Source: Pomphorhynchus laevis
Taxonomy: Eukaryota > Acanthocephala > Palaeacanthocephala > Echinorhynchida > Pomphorhynchidae
Direction of reading: 5' to 3'
Assembly: GCA_012934845.2 (NCBI GenBank)
Contig: WNNJ02003482.1
Span: forward strand, 124,001 to 188,000
Length of the DNA stretch: 64,000 nt
Shown here: positions 11,562 through 26,500 of the stretch, piece by piece
Numbering within the stretch: the first letter of the stretch is position 1
Layout of the letters: the number at the start of each line of letters is the position of its first letter
Made by a program: the position numbers and the translations under genes
The notes under the pieces: generated by a model
Told to the model about the DNA's origin: nothing
The model's input: only the letters and a program-made list of their open reading frames with translations
The model's database searches: none

Positions 11562-14500
11562 CTAAACAAGACAGATATTTCAAGTATCAAGATTTTAATA
11601 TATTAAAATCATTAATTATTATAAAAATTAATTATTAATAAAATATTCTAACATATTTAAATTTTAAATATGCATATTCATATTTTATTATAAATTTATC
11701 CAACGATTGAATTATAAACATTCACAGAATTATATTTCTGGAAGAATCCAGATAATTGTATTTATTAAGATGGAGGGATATTTTAAATATTAGAATATAC
11801 TATTGAAATCAAAAGCGTGTTAGCAGTAATTGAATATTATTTATTTAAATAATATTAATACACAGACTAGTCATCGTAAGATGACTAGGACTTTATATCA
11901 AAGACTTTAATCAAGGACTTTATATCAAAAACTTAAGATTAGGAAATAAGATGTGTATTGGTTGCAATAGTTCTTTAGCCAAGTGTAATTATTCTTCAGC
12001 ATGATACAATATTACTAGAACGTTTTCTACAATCAATAATGCTCCTATAACGTTTACATCATTGAGTCTTTAGGACATGCGAATGGAGGACGTGCAGTCG
12101 GTGAAGTTTTAGTAAGCTTGAAAGCGAGTTCTGGAAAGTTAATTCATAAAATTAGCGATGCAATGGCTTTTATAGGCATACATGGTTTCTCAATCCATGC
12201 ACTTTCTTTCCCAACGTACTTGTGATTCCTCGTAATGTCGGCAGTTAGAGACAGTTTCTGAATTTCTTAGTGGTACAACATCAGTATTAATTGTAGGAGA
12301 TTTTAACGCTTGCTATGAGTTTCTTATCCCATCAAAGTTAAAAATTAGTTTATGTTGTCTTATGGTTTCTTAATCCATGCACCTTCTTTCCCAACGTATG
12401 TATGCTTCAGTAAAGTCGATTTAATATTTGCTAATTTCGAAAAACCCTTTATAAAAGATAATTGGACACAGATCAGATACACCTGAATATATATTTACTT
12501 AATATATTTTATTTATTCATAACTTAAATGAAGCTATGAAGTCAGGATGTGTTTGATCGCTAATGCACTCAATGCAGGTTTATTTCTTAGGCTTACCAGT
12601 TTATGTATACTGCTAGTGTTAAACATAAATATGAAAAGTTGTGTTTTATAAGAATGAATGTAAAGATAAAGATATCTCGCTAAAGATACTTTTTTGAGAC
12701 AATACTTTGAAAAGTGAAAAGTGATAAAATCACTTTGCTGTCGATTGTTAAAACGATGAAATATACCAATAACCTTATATTTTGTAGACAAACGCGTATA
12801 ACAATAAAATTCGAGAAATCAAAAAGAATTTAAATGAATGATATTGTTAGATCATCCCCGTTTAATGCCTCGGAAATGATCCTCAACATCGATCAGTGTC
12901 CACTACAGCGATAAAATATCCTAATTTCTCATTGGAAAAATCATTTTAGTAATATGTATGCAATTGATCTTAGAACTTGATCAGTTGATTTAATAGATCA
13001 AATGATCTATGCAATGTCATTTATTCATTCAGACCGTTGGTAATATCACTAGGAGAGTTAATTACTGGAACGATTATTTCTCTACCCATTAAGTTCATTT
13101 TTTACAATGCTTGACACTTAAATGAAGTTAAAGCTGACGGTATAGATGCGAAGAATCTAAAAAGCATTTTGCAAGTGCCAGAAGACTTTCTAGCGATTTT
13201 ATTTAATCGCATCTTGTTAGGTGCTTCTTTTATGCATGATGGAAAGATGATATCCTAAATATTATAGATATTTAATACGAGGGTTTTAAAAATTCTAGAC
13301 ATCGTAATAACTACCGATGCATTGCGATGCTAAGCCAACTTTACAAGCTGTTATCCTCAATAATGTGTTGTGGACTCTCAGATTATGTACTCAACTTGCT
13401 TCCAATCGAACAATACGTTTCGTGTGTATTCTCGACAACAAAGGCTGTCTCAATTCTAAGGGCAGCCTACCTAGACGCGCGCTCGTAACATATTCCGTTG
13501 TTCGTAAGGTTTACTAATGCATTCGATAGTATAATCAGAAATTTGCAACAAATGAAGCTCACAATCACCCTCTAATATTTTCAACAAATTAAAGATACCA
13601 CTTAGGGAGACCATCTCATTCACCTCTAGTGTAGTTTATTTGTCTGTGACCTACCGTTATGTATTGTCAAGTCTAACTCTTTTTGTATCCAGTTTGTGGA
13701 TAACCTTGTTACTTATTCGTCGAAAAATGACCATAATGTAGCATTAGACAAGCCAAAACATTATTACATAGCTAATAATTTATAAGTTAACCTAGCATAA
13801 ACAAAAATGTTGAACTTCAGAGCCCGTGGTAGGATATCTTGAAATGGCGTTTAAACTTGTAGTGGTTTAAATTGCAAATATATCCTTCATTATGTTAGTT
13901 TGCATTCAATATGATCTCTAATTAAAGTTTTACTCGTCATTTAACATGGTTGCCTATTGTATGAGTTCAGCCAGACTATTACACCCAAGAAACTATCGCT
14001 AGTAAATATTTTCGAGTGATGATACTTTCAATGATTCCATATAGGCTATCATGTGCCCCATTACTTATAAGCTATCATTTGGGCTATCATATTTCGTGAC
14101 GAAGTGGAACACCAAACAACTTCTGATGGTCAGTGATCATCGTTTTACACCAGCCGTTAAATTTCTGGCATCTTGATACACGGCAGCCAAATAAGTTCGT
14201 TAAATAATTATTGTTTATTATATTTATTGTTTATTATATTTATTATTTAATAAATATTAAATAATAATTTTTTATTTATAATATAAAAAATTAATTTAAC
14301 TTAATTAATTAATTAACTTAACTTAATTTAATTCTTAATTTAACTTAATCAACAATTCTTCCTAGCTTGCTTTTCAGGACATTAAAAATATATATGCGAA
14401 GGTGATTTACCATCTCTAGCTAGCTTTTTTAACTCTTCTGAATTAATTACAGCTTGTTCCATAAGAAACTGAAGATTCTGTACACGGTTTTGACATATTC

Positions 14501-17500
14501 TATCAATTGCTGCAAGGCTATTTGGTAAGGGTTTTCGATTTTGTCGCTTTTCATCTGATAGAGATTTTAGCAAGATCGACAAACTCAATGGTTTTATACT
14601 ATACAGTAATACAAAAATAAAAATTCATCAAATTAAAGATAAATATAGATTGCACCTCAGTCCAAGTTCGGATAACCTCGTCAGGTACTGATTTTCAGCC
14701 GGATCAAGAAATATCAAAACTTTCCCAGTCTGCTTATGGCGCGCAGTACGACCTGATCTATGAATGTAATCTACAAGAGTTTGTGGTCCGTTGTACTGAA
14801 TAATCCAATTAACACGATTGAAATCCAGACCTCTAGCAGCAACGTCCTAAATGATGACAATTTTTTATTAATCGTTCAAAGTTAATGTAAAAATTATGGC
14901 ACAAATTAACGGGAGATTCATTTTGCGAAAATTCGGATTAATATTTTAATATTTAACAGAAAAATATTATAATAATATTATAATATTTAATATTTTTAAT
15001 ATTAAATATTAAATTTTTTAATAAATTTAATATTTTTAATATTAAAAATATTATATTCTGCAGCATTTTCCAAACTGAGAGGCGCGCTCCTCAGGGGGCG
15101 CTAGCGATTGGCAGAGGGCGACAAAAGTTTGAAGAAAACATCTTTTATTATAAAAATAAATAAAACTTTGTGACATATCAGAAAGTTTTATTTGTGAAAT
15201 AAAAAAGTAAAAATTTCCACACCGCTTCCAAGATTTAAGAACTTATATTCAACTTAAATGCAACATCCTTCGCATTTAACTTTGATTTGCTTATGTTATC
15301 AAAACTTTGCACAAATCTATATCCATTTGACGAAACATGTATTAACGTACATGAATCCACCTGACGAAACATGATGAATTTATCTTTCAAATGATATAAA
15401 TTAATACTGATTGATCTTTCAGCCGATGTAATCAAGACCGAACTTTGTATCCACATATTTGTAATAATTACTATAATTACTCAAATTAATAATTGATTTA
15501 TAGTACAAACAGCATTAATAATTCTGTTTGTATAATACCAGCTTAATGGATGCATTACCAACTTGATGGATGATAACACAAATTCTTCAACTATTACTTA
15601 TAGATCAGCGATTTCCAAGCTCGGGTGGCGTCCCCTAGGGGGCAGAGACGATTGTCATTAAACTTTGATTCGCTTTCATGATTCTCTTAGTTCTGTTGAT
15701 CGTATGTAATAATAACAATTTAGTTATAAAAATGATATTAACATTATTATTTATAAAACATATTATTTTTAAAAATAATATGTTATTTATATTTGATATG
15801 TTATTAATATTCATCAAAATAATATTTTGAAATAATAATATTATTTCAAAATATTTCTTATCTAAAGTATCTTATCTAATAAAAAGTAGAGAGGGAGGCG
15901 CGAATAATTTCTCTTTTTAAGTGTGTGTGATAGCATGAAGTTTGGAAACCGCTGACTTGCGGCGTTGTGTCTCAAAATTGTTCCAACTCCAAGTAAACAA
16001 GAAAATGCATGGATCCAGCTTTGTATATCTCCACAAACACAAAGACCACTTCTTTTTCGTGTGGAATCATGTCGATTCGCAATAAAATCTTAGAATCTTT
16101 AGATTGTTGATTGTTCAGATAGTAACCGATTGATGATGTTATCAAATGATGTTATATAGAACTTGTCAAATAATATTTAATATCTAATATCTTAGATAAC
16201 AAGTAAAGAGGAAGACGCGAATTACTTTGTTAGATATGCATGTTAGCATAAAGTTTAGAAACTGCTAATATAATGAATCTATCATTAGAAATTATAAAAA
16301 ATCACGATAGCTTACGGTACAGAGTAACACGCCGGTCGACTGAACAGCAAAGGAAGCAAGATTTTTGCGTCGGTCCTTAAGAGAATATAACTTAACAGCA
16401 AATTAACTTATACAATATTGGTACCATCAATGGCATACTTCCGTGTAGCTTTGTAAAATTGATAGTCTGTCGGGATACATCTTCATTTGAATTTATTATA
16501 TAATCAAGGATTTCATAATGAAATAAAACACTGTCGTTCGTCGAGAAGAAAATAATTAATTTTACACGTCCTGTACGCTAAAGATAGTGAAATATTAATC
16601 ATTTTATTAATTACCTTTTAAATTTGTAATTTGATCATAAATTTTTAATTTATTCTAAAATCAATTTAAATTTCAGAATCAATTAAAATGATTCTAAAAT
16701 TAATTTTAAATGTCGACATCATAATAGATTAAATTGATATTTGAAAATTAGAAAGTTTTTTTTAATAATTAGAAAAAAAAACTAATTGTTTTACATAATT
16801 GCATTTTCATAATTACAGTTAAAATATGGATGTAATGCATCTACACAGCATACTTAACGTGCAAATTAATTGATCGTGTCAAGTTATATCCACAAACACC
16901 TAAAATACGAGCATGACGAAAATTAAACATTCTCGTCATCCTCACCTAAAAGTCATCCAACTTTCAATTCAAATAAACGAATATAAATTTCGTTTATTGA
17001 TTGATAATTTTTATTCTACAATCTAAAAATATAATTATGTGAATTAGTGAATTTTGTGAGTAATTTACTCGAAACAAGACAAGTAACATACCAGACATTT
17101 CCGTAAGATGAAAGCAACCAACGCGCACAGGCGTTGCTTAAATGGCACAGATAAATAAAAGTGTTTAAGATGAAACGGTAAGCAAGTCGTGAGGTCTAAT
17201 TCTGTATTTGACGAAGTTTGAACGACATTCGAATTACAGTGATCAGCATCAACAAATTCCGGTTCATTCATGTGGACAGTACTCAACCAATGCATTTCTA
17301 AACATTCACTTTTAAATAAGCGTTAAATATTAAAACATATTTACAAAAATGCAAATGTTAGACTTTAATTCGAACATTCGAACCGCCAACGGACGGTTCG
17401 AATACTATCAGAAAAACGTTAGTTTTCGATTAAGTTGTCAGCGTTTCGTAAGCAGTTATATAGCAAGTAAACAAAAAAGTAAAATATTAAAATATAATAG

Positions 17501-20500
17501 AAATTTTCTAGGTTTAAACTGTAATTGTTTAAATTGCAATTGCTTAAATAATTACGAAACAGATTGTTGATAAAATTATCAATCAATTTACTAAAATAGA
17601 AGACTAATTATTTATTAGTTATCTAATTACTGATTTATAATTTATTTACAATAGAAGACTAATTATAGAAACTAAACTCTACCTACAATTATTTTAATTG
17701 TAGTTTAATTTTATTATTTGAATATAATTAAATAATTATTTTATTTTTATTTATAATTATTTTTAATTTATAAATAAATTAATAATTATTATTTTTTAAT
17801 AATTATTGATTAATAATGATTAATAATAAGGATTTTTATTTGAGCTGGATCAAAGAAAAGAGGATTTTTTATATTTCGCTAACTTCTGTTAAAGAAAAAA
17901 ACATCTTTTATTTGATCCAGCTCAAATAATTATTTAAAATCCACATTTTTAAAATGAATTTTTAGTTTTAGTGTCAGTTTGAGTCCTTCGTTGCATTGCA
18001 CTACCTATAAGAAAAAGCATTATACCATTATATGATTTAAACCATTTAGATTTATTTTGTATCTATTAATTATATATTAATATAGTTTCAACACTCTAGT
18101 TTTCGCTTGATTAATAAATAAAATGTGAAAAATACATAATTTATTGAATTTTGTGAATAAATTTTGCTCTTGATTTTAATTCTTGTTTTATTTTCCCTAT
18201 AAATTAATTTTAATTAATTAAAATTTAATTATTAATTAAGTTCAATTTAATAAAATTTTTAAATTTAATTATTATGTTACAATGATTATAATCATTATAA
18301 AATGATAATCATTGATGATCATCAATGATTATCATATTCCGGGTGAATTCGTAACCACAGAAAAGGGATTTCAACAAAACCACAGAAAAGATATTTTCGG
18401 CAACGGGAACACATCAATTCATACTCGGATCATTTACTTGACGTTTTGTTGTGCCCTTATGATTTTTTGCATACGACGGTTGTACTCAAACCTTCATAAT
18501 GATAGCGCGAAGATAATAACAATGATATATGTTGCGGTAGTTAGAGAGGACTTTTATTTTCGCCCAGTCTAAAATGTATCTAAAATATATGATTCTTTGG
18601 ATAGAAATACGTCTTAAAGTGCAAGATTACGTCGTTCAGCGAATTCATAATGAATTCGGGGCAATTCATTATGCCCATAATGAGGCAATCTGAAAATGTA
18701 TTCTACGACATTGGTAGTATTTGTAATAACGCGTTGATATATAATACATTAAAATATACGGATATAATGTTAAATGAATAGAAAACATATTAGGGTTTTG
18801 CAATAATAATGAACAAACTTCTATCGCTGAAAATCTCATTTAAGAATTGCGATGTACTACACAACTGATATTATACATGAAATATTTATTCTTATAACTG
18901 ATAAACATCACTTGAAAGATTCGTGTATTAACACCGAATAAATAAATTAAGGACAAGTTAATTAATATTATTTTTATTATATTACAATAATATAATATAT
19001 TATTATTTTATTATTCATCCAAATAGTTTTTTAATTATTATTGTAATTTTATACAATCTTCAGTTCCCTCAAATGGGCCTTTGTGCAGTTAATTATGATC
19101 TTGTCATTATTCTGTGATTGGATGCGTGCTGGTAGGAAAATACTCTACAGGCGTGCCACAGCGAGAACGGGGCGATCTTAGACAAACAGAAGAGGATCGA
19201 GCAATTGCAAACGAAATTTTTTTCATAAGTGCCAAAATTTTGGAATATTCTTGAGCGCTGCGCTTAATCGCATATATAATAATATAATATATTATTATAA
19301 TAATATATTATAATACATTATCATTATAATATTATAATATTATAATATTATATAATATTATAATCGCATATATAATAATATATTATCATTATAATATATA
19401 ATAGTATAATGCTTATTATACTATTCTTATATATTATTCCAGATATAGTATAATATTAAATATATTATATATTTTAATTTGACTACAGTAATTAACTTAT
19501 TTATCTAATATTTATCCATTTATAATGATATAATGATATATAATGTTCTACTTACAAGTTATATTATTAAGTTAAATAAATTCATAAATTATTGATTGTC
19601 AAATTTTTGATGAAGTAAAATAAAAATTTATAAATATTCATCGTCGATAAGATTATGCGATTTCATAATCGATAAAATAAGTTTTAACTTAATTATTATA
19701 ACTTTGTAATCGATTTCAAATCATTTAATAATAAATGACAAATAAATAAATTATATTATATTAATATTAAAATTATTAGATTAGTAATCAATTAATTTAT
19801 CATCAAAATATTATATTTATTCTAATGTGTATATTTATAATATATATAAATTTAAAAGGATTAAAAACAGTTTTAAACAAATTTAGTTACTTGCTCCGAT
19901 CGTTGCAGATAAGAGAATTTTCTGTGCTGGACGGGGAGCCATCTCATTGATCTTATTAAGGATGACTTCCATCGACTTTTGAAATCCCATGTCCAGCATA
20001 CTAGAAAATACAGTCATTGCAATTACATAAAGTGTTGTCTATTAGAAATAATTGGGTAAAATTCAAAAGTAATCTCATTTAATGAAATTAGAAATTAAAT
20101 AAATATTAGATGAAAAATATCGGTCATTTACTATCAAATTGTATATATCGTTTAAAGTACATCGTATAATTGATACAGAATGTAGAACAAAATATGAACA
20201 GAACATAATTATCACCATTATAATCGTTAGTAAATGAATGTACAACAAAATATGAACGAGCATTAGAAGCTAAAAAAGGAGGCAAATTACTGATAAATAG
20301 CAAAGCCGTAATACAACAGAAACGAATATAATAACCATAATATAATAACCATTAATAACCATTAATATAATAACTCAATAAAAAATACACAAATTGTTTT
20401 TTTATTGGTTATGAATTGTCTTTATATAATCTTGATACAATCCTATGAAGATGGCCGCTCGGAAAGCCAAAATATTTGTTAAAAACAATTTGAATATAAT

Positions 20501-23500
20501 TTAAATTTACTTTTTGTTAAAGTTTACCTATATATTTAAATTCTTTCATTTTATATTGTCAATTTTGCTAGGAGAAATAATTCCTTCATTGCTTTAAATC
20601 CTTATAACTTAACTCACATGTCAAATTTTAGTCTGACATATTGGTATTATTTCATGGCTACTTCTGTGCAATGGTAAACCCGGACTCAGCAAAGGCTGTG
20701 TACCGCTAAAGTTTAATCTGAACACTATTTGAACTTTCAGATTTAAACCTAATTTCTTTCGATCGGTGGGTCTAAGTCTTACAGCCTATGCTAACCATTT
20801 AGTAAAGTTAGCAATTCTTAAGTATATAAAACTTTAAAAATAAGTAAATTTTTAAACCGCATTTTTCTGAGATACATTTAAAGCATCCTTTATATTTATC
20901 ACTGATATGATCAGGGATTAGGTGATTATCACTGATGTAATCACCATGTGTGAGATAGCAAAACTATCAAATAAATAAAACAATCCATCGAAAGATCACC
21001 ACCATCGATTCTATGATCTCCTGATCGCATTAATGCTAATCAGTGTTAGAAAATTCTAATTAACAACTAACTCGTTTGAAATACATTTATCGGCTTTGGG
21101 CAGTAATAATATTTTGGCAAACTAAGGATACGGGCATAAATGTGCATTGGAAACCATCATAATACGTCAGTAATTAAATCCATATACCAGTTTCTGCTTA
21201 TTGAGCCTAATTAGTAGGGTCTAGATTTTAACATTATTAATGCATTCTCCATCACAGTTTAGAAGGGTTCATTACAAGGATGATCATTACAAGACGACAT
21301 CATGTTCACAGGTGTTCACAAAAAGGATTCGGCAGTTTTTTATAGGAATATTATTAAAGCCTATCCATGGATCGATGATCGATACGGAATTATAATCGTT
21401 ACTAATAAAAACACGATTAACAAAAATAAACACAAAAGTTAAATAAAGAATAAATGCAGTGAGGTGATCAGGATACCATAGAATCGGTGCTGATGATCAG
21501 TTGATGGATTCTTTAATTTATATTATCAATTTTGCAAAATCACACAGGGTGATTTCGCAGAAGAAATTAGCATAGGAATAATTCCTTCATTACTTCCAGC
21601 TACATACACCTAGATAGGATTTAGCGTGAAATAATCATAGAAGGCTAAAATATAAAATGTTGACAGTTAAGACGAATTGAGTTTGCAATAATGAAAGAAT
21701 GAAAATGAAGATATTTTCTGATGCGGAATCACCTTGTGTGATCTAGCAAAATTAACAAATAAATGAAAGAATTCATTACAGAATCACGTCAGTGTCAAAG
21801 TGTTTTAAATCAGTGTTATATATAACACTGATGTAATCATAAGATCACATCAGTGTCAAGGTGTATGGAGTTGGAAGTAATGAATAAATGATACTGTTGC
21901 TTGTTTCCGATACGAAATGGCCTTGTGTGATCAATCAAAATTGATTATATTTAAAAATAAGCTACATAATCCTTCATTCATGATATCCATTTCCATACAC
22001 GTTGACTATAAACAACGGTCCAGGATTTTTTACGAAATACGGCATTTATACTAAATGGTGTTGCTTGGTAGACTGGACTTCGATTCACGACTTTAAATTA
22101 CCATGTCACTTCTAGACGACCATTTCAGCATTGAAATGATGAGTAACCGGCAACACTCATCAGTAGAATGAGGTACACACTGGTCGTTTCGGTTGCCTGT
22201 GTGACATTGTGAATAAAGGCGTTTCCGCCTGATAGATAGATATTTTAGTGCCTGATAGATAAACTGCAATACGCACTGCCATGCACAGAGCTTACGCTAA
22301 ATTCCATCCGGATATTCAGATTAAGGGTAGTTCTGCTTTTCGAGCTTTAAACGCTGTTTAAGCGTGTGTTAAGGTACCTATGGATAATTATGATTTTTGC
22401 ATAAAGATAATCTGTTATGGTTCAAAATATATTTGAAAATAATTGATATTGATCTACTTGCTTGAATTTGAAATTTTGGGCAGGATCAATAAACACTAAT
22501 TTATTTTTATATTTTGATAGGACGGTTCATCCATGCTGATCAGTAATTTTCAGCGCTCTTATTGAGTTTATGATGATAGCGAGAAAATAATAAAATCAAC
22601 AAGAATATAACTATCTATTTGCTGGCCAATATTGCATTGGTCAGCCGATGTCACGAATCCACATGATGAAAAAAGTCAAGAGTCGTTATCGCATATTGTG
22701 AATTTAAATGAATCATTAATTTACATCAAATGGTATTTTACCGTATCATTAAAATATACATTAGGAAAAATATGTTACAAGCTTTGGACAAATAATCAAT
22801 TTAAACATTTATCCTATCGGGCTTCAGGCCCTTATCTCCTTTTAATTATAATGCAAGCTACAAGCAAGAAATGATTGCATTTTATGTCAAATCATTTTAA
22901 AAGAAAATATTTAATCTATCAAAGCGTAAATACACAGAAATAAATAAGCAAGCAAGCGTAAATACACTTGCCTTTTCAAGTTGTTTGATGTAGCGCAGTA
23001 GATAAATAGCAAATAAATTTAAGCGTGCGTCTTAACTTTTCATATTTAAAATCTAAGATTTTGCACTATAAATGACATAACATTAATAATATTGATGTTA
23101 TTAGTAATATTATATATAATATAATATTATTATATTATATTATAATATTATTAATAATACTACACATATATTTAACATAATTAAACATATAATTACAATA
23201 TAAATTATTAATAAATGTATTATAAATTATAACATTATAACATTATAAATTATTAATTATAAATTAGTTGATTTAATTTGTTTGATGTAAATAGAGTTGC
23301 GACTTACCGATCGGCTTCATCAAGCACAACATATTTTACTGTTGAAAGATCTAAGGAGGCTGTATTTTCTATGTGATCCTCAATTCTGCCAGGCGTACCA
23401 ATTAGGATGTTGACACCCTTACGTATTCTAGAAGCATAAATATTTGGAATGCCATAGTTTTGTATTTGTTGATTAGGTTTCAAAAATGATTGAGTGACTA

Positions 23501-26500
23501 AGTAATACTTTCATTAACTAGCTTTGATTTTGACTTTTTATATTGTAGAAAATATATTTGACATAGAAAGTCTATGGCAGTAATAAAATTATTATTATGA
23601 TATAAAAATCTAAGACATTATGATCATTGTGGGCCATTCAATTTATGCATTGAATGAATTAGTCATCAATAGGTTTATTCGAATATTTATTTTATTTGAT
23701 GGTGTTTTCTTTTAGTAATATTTTTAAATTTTGTTAATTCTTAAATACTAAGCAGATTTTATCAAACCCAATTTGTAACTTTAAGTAACAAGCTTAAAAG
23801 ACAGAAAGTATAATATAGTATAATATAATATGAATATAATAAGAATAAGTAATATATTACAATATATTAGATTATATTACACTATATATTACAATATATA
23901 ATGTTCATGGATGTGAAACTGTGAAGGGCACCGAAATCAATTTCATCTCTTATTAATTGTAATTTATTTAAACATACTAGTCTCAATCGTGAATGACGTG
24001 AAGCTTTTACTTAAAAAATCAAGACAGCTAACTGAGTCTACGTATTTAATATAATTATAAAATAAACAAAACATAATAATGCTAAATCAAAATTTAATAA
24101 TTAAATAATAAAATTAATAATTGTTTTTAGATTTTCTATAATTTAAATCAAGTTAAAAAAATAAAATAAAAAATAAAATTTAAAATAAACGTCATTTTTA
24201 TGAATTGACTAATAAATAACAGACGTTGAATCAGAATAAGGATTAGAGGTCATCAGGAGGAACTGCTATGCTGTCAGGTTTCGGCCCCTAACTCCTCTAC
24301 CCAACATAGCAGCGGAGCCAAATACATGCTAATGATGTATTTCCTCTGATTAAATTTGATTATATACTATTTTATTCAAATACAAAGTATATTATTTATT
24401 ATCAATCCATAAAAATTTGCCACTTAAGAGTTTAAATTTATTTTTAATATTATTGTGTTGATTTATATATTTTACTATTTTCTGCTTGATGTTATTTTTA
24501 TAGTAACCTAGTTTAAAATATGTATCTATTAAATTATTTAAATGATTTTGAAGAACAATAACTTGTAATAATTGTTTCTAAATTTAAATTAATACATTCA
24601 TATGTTGTGTTTATATTTAAATCATTATTATTAATTTCTTTCATTAACAAAGTTTTAGCATATGAAGACAATTATATAAGATTTCAATTATTATTAGATT
24701 GATTAATGATTAATAGTTAATTATTAATTAATCATTAATTATTGATTATTAATTAATTGTTAACAGATTGTAATAGATTATAATGTATATCGCAATTTAA
24801 TATAAATTTGTATCTATTTGTTACAATAATTGCAAACTAATATTATCATATGAAAAATTACGATAAATCTGATTTAACATTTTAAAATTCAGAAAATCAC
24901 AAAATTATTATGTGATAAACACAATTATTATTTATAATTAGTAATATTATTACGTGTTAATATTTTTGTGTACCTGTCTTTCTCGTGCTTCCTATTTGTT
25001 CCACCAATAAAGCATGTAGGTACAATTCGAATAAATGGCTAAAAACAACAATGTTAGGGAAATAATATTACTCAAATGGTGTCATTGAAATACCTTAACG
25101 AGCTTTTGTATAATTTCAAATGTTTGCATTGAGAGCTTAAGACAAAGTAGAGTAAAAAATAAAGTGTAGAATTTAATAATTTAATATTTATCATTAATAT
25201 TAATTAATGATAAATTATAAATTATTAAAACATTATTATATTTTACAATATTTATAAAGATGTGGTGTACTCAACATTACATTTCGGTTTTATATAGCAT
25301 TATATAAGAGTATCAATGTAATCGAATAGAAGTATCTGTCCGTGAGTCTGCGAATATATGCAATTAAAAAAGAATAGTTTTAATTAAAAACAGTTTTAAT
25401 TTTAAAAGAACAGTTTGTGAGATATGAAATTCATCGTAGTTTTCTAAAAAAATCGCTTGTAAGCTGTAAAATTCTATTAACATAAATTTAATTTCAATAT
25501 TTTTTGCTGAATCAATCAACAACAATCATGATAATATCAGCGACACTACTAATCAGCATGGCTAGACATCATAAGCAGTAAGCATATACCTATATTTCGC
25601 TTTTCGATATTCATTGCTGCATCCGTTGTATTCTTCGCTGCAAATCTCCCACAAATATTTTTCGTTCATTTTATAATTTTCAATTTTTAAATTGAAAATG
25701 CATTAAGAACATTAATGCATTGAAAACATATCCTCAATGTGAGTAATTGTTGAGTTCATTTAATTCATTTTCATGCAAATCGCCGAATTCAGCATTTAAA
25801 TTAGAAGATGTACCAATGAATTGCGGTGATGGTGTAAAGTTGCATTAAACTGAACACTTTCAAAACAGTGAACGTTTTGTTTTTGATGCTAATAACGGCA
25901 AATAGCGAAATATAAAAATAAATTAGTGTAATAAATTAATTTACACGGTAATTAACGGTAATTCCATAGGTACTTACTAAAATTCTATCACATTTATTAT
26001 TTGCTTTAAATTAAATATTATTTAATATTTTTTATTTTTTTTATTTTTGATAATTTTTTATTTTAAATTTAATTTAATGGTAGTTTCAAATTTTTAATTT
26101 ACACGGTAGTTGATGGTAATTTTATAGGTACTTACCAGCAATAAGTTTTCTATTATTATTCTATAGCTAATGTATTATTTGTTTTTAATTAAATATTATT
26201 TAATATTTTTGAATAATTAATATTAAATTTTTTATTTTGAAAAATCTTTAATTTTTAAAACAGGCGAATTTAAATTAGATTTTTTAACATATATAATTTT
26301 TTAAATATTTTAAATGTATTTGTTTAGTACTCATCACAAAATAATTTTAAATCATAACTGGGATTGGTACTATGCCATCAATTCGTTTACGACTACTGAA
26401 AACCTCACAGGAAATGTACGACTTTATTTGTATTAATTGGAATGAGATGCACGTTTACCAAATAATGCGATACCTATGCATTAAGCATTTTAATTTTTCA

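Noticed and set aside
19891-19895. GC donor (GGA/GCAAGT) for helicase exon 8
   Set aside because: Gives the wrong phase for exon 9; the GT donor four bases further restores SATIGAKMHW in frame.
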